A stretch of DNA of 22,231 nt, from contig CAMLFX010000050.1 in NCBI GenBank assembly GCA_946479435.1, positions 1-22,231 of the forward strand, written 5' to 3'. The notes under the pieces are model-generated. The model had not been told where the DNA came from. It searched no databases and was given only the letters and a program-made list of their open reading frames with translations. A program made the translations under genes and the position numbers. This document shows positions 19,099-22,231 of this stretch, one piece after another (within the stretch, counting starts at the first letter, position 1; each line of letters opens with the position of its first letter). Origin of the DNA: an uncultured Sphingobacteriales bacterium (GTDB taxonomy: Bacteria > Bacteroidota > Bacteroidia > Chitinophagales > Chitinophagaceae).

Positions 19099-19390
19099 CG
19101 TTTTAAAGTAGAAGACTGCAAACTTCTTTGTTTAGCATATTCAATTTTCCCAATTAAGACGTAAAGCATAAATGCCGCGATAAATGGATTAAATTATGCG
19201 ATATAAGTAGACGGTCATGCTACACGTAAGATTTTAGTAGATAGTCGATATTTTTTTGCCTTTTGCAGTTTTTCTACCCGCGGTGAGACGTATATGGCAG
19301 ATATTTGCCTCTGTTATCTATTAATATTATTAGGATGTTACTATCGAAATCATCTACATTCTAATTGTACAAGTCAGGACAAATTTCTGT
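19099..19390. promoter_or_regulatory. Divergent control region with candidate LytTR direct repeats
   Basis: This 292-bp region lies between the receptor operon and the kinase-regulator operon. Two imperfect direct repeats, AAGTAGACGGTC (19205-19216) and TAGTAGATAGTC (19235-19246), are 30 bp apart, about three helical turns. A second pair, ATAAATG at 19168 and 19180, is 12 bp apart. LytTR regulators bind imperfect direct repeats, so either pair could be the regulator's site. No exact TAnnTTTG -7 element is seen on either strand. Confidence 0.3.
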
Positions 19391-20470
19391 ATGATAAAAG
19401 GACTACGTATTATTCGCAATAAAAAATGGATAGAGATACTGCTGCATATTGCAGGGTGGATGCTTTTTCTAACATTACCTTATATATTACGTAGTAACCG
19501 GATGGCTACGCCTAAGCATCATCTGCCTCTGACGCCTGCTGGCTTCCCTCTTATGGAGCCTGAACATTTTAATGAGATGCATTATGAGCCAATGATCTTT
19601 AATTTATTAATGATCCCATTATTTTATATGAATATTGCTTATCTGCTACCAAGGCTATTTCTTAAGCGAAAATATGCGGCATTTTTTGCTCTGCAGATTG
19701 GTGTTGTCATCGTGCTTAATTTTATCAGCAACTGGTTACATACTTTGTTTACTCCTGAAATGCCGGGAATGAAAATGGGTATTCCCATATTTCTTTACAT
19801 TTTGACTACATCTTTTGCAGTGTGTTACTGTTTAGTAAGGAAAAATATTGACGATGAACAAAAACAGAAGGAGCGGGAAAATGAGAGCCTAAAGTCGGAG
19901 CTTCTTTTTTTACGTTGGCAAATCAGTCCGCATTTTATGTTCAATGCACTTAATAATATGGTTGCGCTTTCCCGGGTTAAATCAGATAAGCTTGAACCGA
20001 TGTTGATAAGACTCTCTACTCTTATGCGTTATATGCTGTATGATACTGACGAAAAAAGGGTATCAATACATAAGGAAATTGAATACCTTCAAAGCTATAT
20101 CGATCTGCAAAGCATAAGATTTGGATCTGAACTGGACATAACTTGCGATATACAGGTGCAGGATGATGTTAACGTCCTTATTGAGCCGATGTTGCTTATT
20201 CCATTTGTGGAGAATGCATTCAAGCATGGTACCGGCATTGTTGCAAAGCCCTTTATACATTTGCTAATGAATGTTTCTAATGAAAAACTATCATTTTCAA
20301 TAAGGAATAGATTTGTACCCGCCCTTTCAAAAGATGATGAGCAAGCTCATGGTATAGGACTTATAAATGTACGCCGCCGCCTTAATTTGCTGTATGGTGA
20401 CAATTTCACACTTGATATACTGGAGAATGAGGATTTGTTTGTTATTAATCTGAATATATACGTTAAATGA
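19391..20470 (+). CDS. LytS/YehU-type sensor histidine kinase
   Basis: A 359-aa membrane sensor kinase of the His_kinase (PF06580) family. Four transmembrane segments are predicted at about 17-34, 67-88, 95-116 and 132-149, with two periplasmic loops. A short linker (EQKQKERENESLKSEL) leads to the phosphoacceptor motif LRWQISPHFMFNALN with H181. The ATPase part has the N-box FVENAFKHG (N275) and the glycine box GIGLINVRRRL (321-331). Loop 1 (about 36-66) has four His and several Met (KHHLPL, EPEHFNEMHYEP), and loop 2 (117-131) has one His and three Met; they may bind metal or simply be variable. The stop overlaps the regulator's start (ATGA at 20467), so kinase and regulator are a coupled pair. 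Confidence 0.93.
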   Translation: MIKGLRIIRNKKWIEILLHIAGWMLFLTLPYILRSNRMATPKHHLPLTPAGFPLMEPEHFNEMHYEPMIFNLLMIPLFYMNIAYLLPRLFLKRKYAAFFALQIGVVIVLNFISNWLHTLFTPEMPGMKMGIPIFLYILTTSFAVCYCLVRKNIDDEQKQKERENESLKSELLFLRWQISPHFMFNALNNMVALSRVKSDKLEPMLIRLSTLMRYMLYDTDEKRVSIHKEIEYLQSYIDLQSIRFGSELDITCDIQVQDDVNVLIEPMLLIPFVENAFKHGTGIVAKPFIHLLMNVSNEKLSFSIRNRFVPALSKDDEQAHGIGLINVRRRLNLLYGDNFTLDILENEDLFVINLNIYVK

Positions 20471-21183
20471 TCCGATGCATAATTGTTGACGACGAGCCGC
20501 TCGCACTCGACTTACTTAAAGATAATATCAAGCAAATACCCTTCTTACAACTAGTAGGTATATGCAAAAATGCTATGGCGGCACTTACTATACTTCAAAC
20601 AACGGCGGTAGATCTTGTATTTTGCGATATCCAAATGCCTGGCTTAAATGGCATTAAGCTAGTTGAGAGTTTAACTGTTCGGCCCATGTTTATTTTCATT
20701 ACTGCATATGAACAGTTTGCCCTTCAAGGATATGACCTTGACCTTATAGATTATCTCGTAAAGCCTGTGCCGTTTGAGCGCTTTGTTAAAGCATGCAACA
20801 AGGCGCGGGAACGTTTTACATCCAAGGTAGCCCCTGTTATTGAACACAACACATTAGATAAAGGTTTCCTTTTTGTACATGTAGATTATAGCCTTGTTAA
20901 ACTTAATATTATTGAAATAAAATATATTGAAGCATTTAAAGATTATATAAAGATCCATTTTGTAACTCCTTCTAAAAAAGATCTTCTTGTAAGAATGAGC
21001 ATGAAAGGGATAGAAGAGCTATTACATCAGCCTTATATGATACGTATACACAAGTCTTTCATTATCAATTTCACGCAGGTTACTGCAATTAGACGAAACA
21101 GTGTCTTCCTGAATGATATTGAACTTTCTGTCAGTGAGCAATACAAAGAAAGTTTATCGAAGCTGACCGGGAGAAAACTATAA
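20467..21183 (+). CDS. LytTR-family response regulator
   Basis: A 238-aa regulator with an N-terminal receiver and a C-terminal LytTR DNA-binding domain. Receiver residues are all present: acidic DDE at 8-10, phosphoacceptor D54 in CDIQMPGLNG, T79 in FITAYEQFA, and K99 in DYLVKP. The LytTR part (about 135-238) shows the usual FVHVDYSLVKLNIIEIKYIEAFKDYIKI segment, the LLVRMSMKGIEELL helix, and IRIHKSFIINFTQVTAI close to the end. It overlaps the kinase gene by four bases and is very probably its cognate partner. Its likely target is the divergent region upstream of the receptor operon, or its own operon. No other DNA-binding regulator is encoded in the window. Confidence 0.94.
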   Translation: MIRCIIVDDEPLALDLLKDNIKQIPFLQLVGICKNAMAALTILQTTAVDLVFCDIQMPGLNGIKLVESLTVRPMFIFITAYEQFALQGYDLDLIDYLVKPVPFERFVKACNKARERFTSKVAPVIEHNTLDKGFLFVHVDYSLVKLNIIEIKYIEAFKDYIKIHFVTPSKKDLLVRMSMKGIEELLHQPYMIRIHKSFIINFTQVTAIRRNSVFLNDIELSVSEQYKESLSKLTGRKL

Positions 21184-21240
21184 CGTCGCAACATTTTGGC
21201 TATACATCGCAACAGGGGCATCCCGCTTTCATAGCAAATG

Positions 21241-21248
21241 TAGGTTTG
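21241..21248 (+). promoter_or_regulatory. Possible Bacteroidota -7 promoter element
   Basis: TAGGTTTG fits the Bacteroidota TAnnTTTG -7 consensus exactly and lies 15 bp before the lipoprotein ATG. No TTG-type -33 element is seen at the right distance, and the leader would be very short, so it may be chance. If real, the lipoprotein has its own promoter inside the operon. Confidence 0.25.
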
Positions 21249-21262
21249 TTTAAAGTTGTGTA

Positions 21263-22090
21263 ATGATTGCCAACCGTGTACTGTTTATTAGTGTTTCTCT
21301 ATGCCTGTGCATCTCGTGCAGTAGTACTAAAAAAGTGACAGAACAAGTTCGATTAAACACTTGGCAGGTTTTCCCGATTATTGCTGATGGTGATGCTAAA
21401 GATTGGTCTTTTATAGATCATAATATGCAGGCTAGGATACCCGTGCAATGTTCATTCGCCAACGACAAAGAGCGGCTATATGTGCTTCTGAAAACGAGCG
21501 ACCAGGCAACTATCTTAAAAATGATGACAGGTGGCATGCAATTGTGGATAGACGTATCGGGCAAAAAGCAGAAGAGTAGTGGCATTGTATTCCCAATGGG
21601 TTCTATAGGGCCTTCCGCGGTACTACATGACCATGAACATCTCAATCGACCTGATGCGCGGGAATATGATAGATTACTGGAGCTTGTTAGTTCTGCAAGA
21701 GAATACGCATTACAAGGTTTTCCTGGTTGCGCAGGTGCCTATTTGCTAAAGCAGTCTAATAAATGTGGTATTGTAGTACGTATTGCTACTAATAACCATC
21801 AGCTAGTATGGGAAGCCTCTATACCATTTTCTTCGTTTTTAAGAGACTCGCTAACCAAGAATGACTTGGGTAAGAAGCTGAGGGTTGGTTTTGAGATAAA
21901 TCGTGTGCCTGGCGATATAGGAAGACCCGGTCGAATAGGAGAATCCGGGAATGGGGTAGGCGGTAGAGGTGCAGGCATGGAGCCGACTCCTGCAAGGCCA
22001 ATTGCTGGGGGCAACGACTTAGAAAAAAGGAAGCTGTTATTCGAAGCAACCACAATCTGGCAAACAATATATCTGGCTTATAATGGGTAA
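21263..22090 (+). CDS. CBM9-like envelope lipoprotein of unknown function
   Basis: A 275-aa lipoprotein: signal peptide with lipobox LCISC (Cys19) and a CSSTKK mature start. The segment IIADGDAKDWS (39-49), followed by FANDKERLYVLLKTSD and MQLWIDVSGKK, has the pattern of CBM9-like/DOMON-type beta-sandwich domains. These bind sugars, haem or similar ligands in other proteins; what this one binds is unknown. The domain continues to about 215 (WEASIPFSSF, LRVGFEINRV). A Gly/Pro/Arg-rich, probably disordered stretch follows at 216-250 before a last strand. A small metal-ligand-like HDHEH is at 122-126. It lies 79 bp after the response regulator on the same strand, so it is probably in the same operon or regulon. 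Confidence 0.8.
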   Translation: MIANRVLFISVSLCLCISCSSTKKVTEQVRLNTWQVFPIIADGDAKDWSFIDHNMQARIPVQCSFANDKERLYVLLKTSDQATILKMMTGGMQLWIDVSGKKQKSSGIVFPMGSIGPSAVLHDHEHLNRPDAREYDRLLELVSSAREYALQGFPGCAGAYLLKQSNKCGIVVRIATNNHQLVWEASIPFSSFLRDSLTKNDLGKKLRVGFEINRVPGDIGRPGRIGESGNGVGGRGAGMEPTPARPIAGGNDLEKRKLLFEATTIWQTIYLAYNG

Positions 22091-22095
22091 TTATA

Positions 22096-22120
22096 GGTTG
22101 AATGATGGGATCGTTCAATC
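22096..22120. terminator. Weak hairpin after the lipoprotein gene
   Basis: GGTTGAATGAT (22096-22106) pairs with ATCGTTCAATC (22110-22120) over 11 positions with two wobbles and a GGG loop, six bases after the stop codon. No T-run follows, so termination is only possible. The remaining 111 bp to the window end contain no supported gene. Confidence 0.4.
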
Positions 22121-22231
22121 GGGCGCAGGGAAAGGTTTCCAAATCTTCCTTTACTATGAAAAGGTTTCGCTCCTTTGTAAACGCCTGTCAGTTTCGGGAA
22201 GCTACTTTTTCAACTATACTGATAATACCAA

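Noticed and set aside
22156..22231. Plus-strand frame starting MKRFRSF and open to the window end
   Set aside because: Only 25 codons are visible, there is no recognisable motif and no ribosome binding site, so a gene start cannot be supported.

Overview
The window looks like a chromosomal segment of a Bacteroidota bacterium, probably Chitinophagaceae or a close relative. The evidence is two very large secreted proteins with C-terminal type IX secretion (T9SS) sorting domains, a TonB-dependent receptor paired with a DUF4249 lipoprotein, a LytS/LytTR two-component pair, AT-rich DNA, and poor Shine-Dalgarno sequences. The family-level assignment is inference; no rRNA or intact tRNA is present to confirm it.

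Layout. (1) Positions 15-1873, minus strand: a lipid operon in which an LpxL/HtrB-type acyltransferase overlaps a membrane fatty acid desaturase by ATGA. (2) 2210-9688, plus strand: a giant (about 2492 aa) surface protein with a choice-of-anchor L domain, a Calx-beta-like domain, 18 tandem Ig-like repeats of about 96 aa, and a T9SS sorting domain. (3) 9689-10259: a gene-free stretch with two similar hairpin terminators flanking two broken tRNA-like remnants in opposite orientation. (4) 10260-14690, plus strand: a secreted multidomain zinc metallopeptidase of leishmanolysin (M8) type, also T9SS. (5) 14691-15485: decayed DNA with a strong 18-bp hairpin, a REP-like hairpin and a frameshifted secreted-protein pseudogene. 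(6) 15486-22090: a sensing and uptake locus. A TonB-dependent receptor and DUF4249 lipoprotein on the minus strand diverge from a histidine kinase, a LytTR response regulator and a CBM9-like lipoprotein on the plus strand.

How the genes may work together. The kinase probably phosphorylates the overlapping LytTR regulator, which may act on the shared 292-bp divergent region upstream of the receptor. The receptor and DUF4249 lipoprotein would form an outer-membrane uptake or sensing pair, and the CBM9-like lipoprotein may be a further envelope component. The two T9SS proteins are separate cell-surface or secreted products (adhesin-like and protease-like). The best candidates for something undescribed are the signalling/uptake locus, whose sensor has His- and Met-rich periplasmic loops, and the scar of broken tRNAs. 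No CRISPR array, transposase or phage gene was seen.
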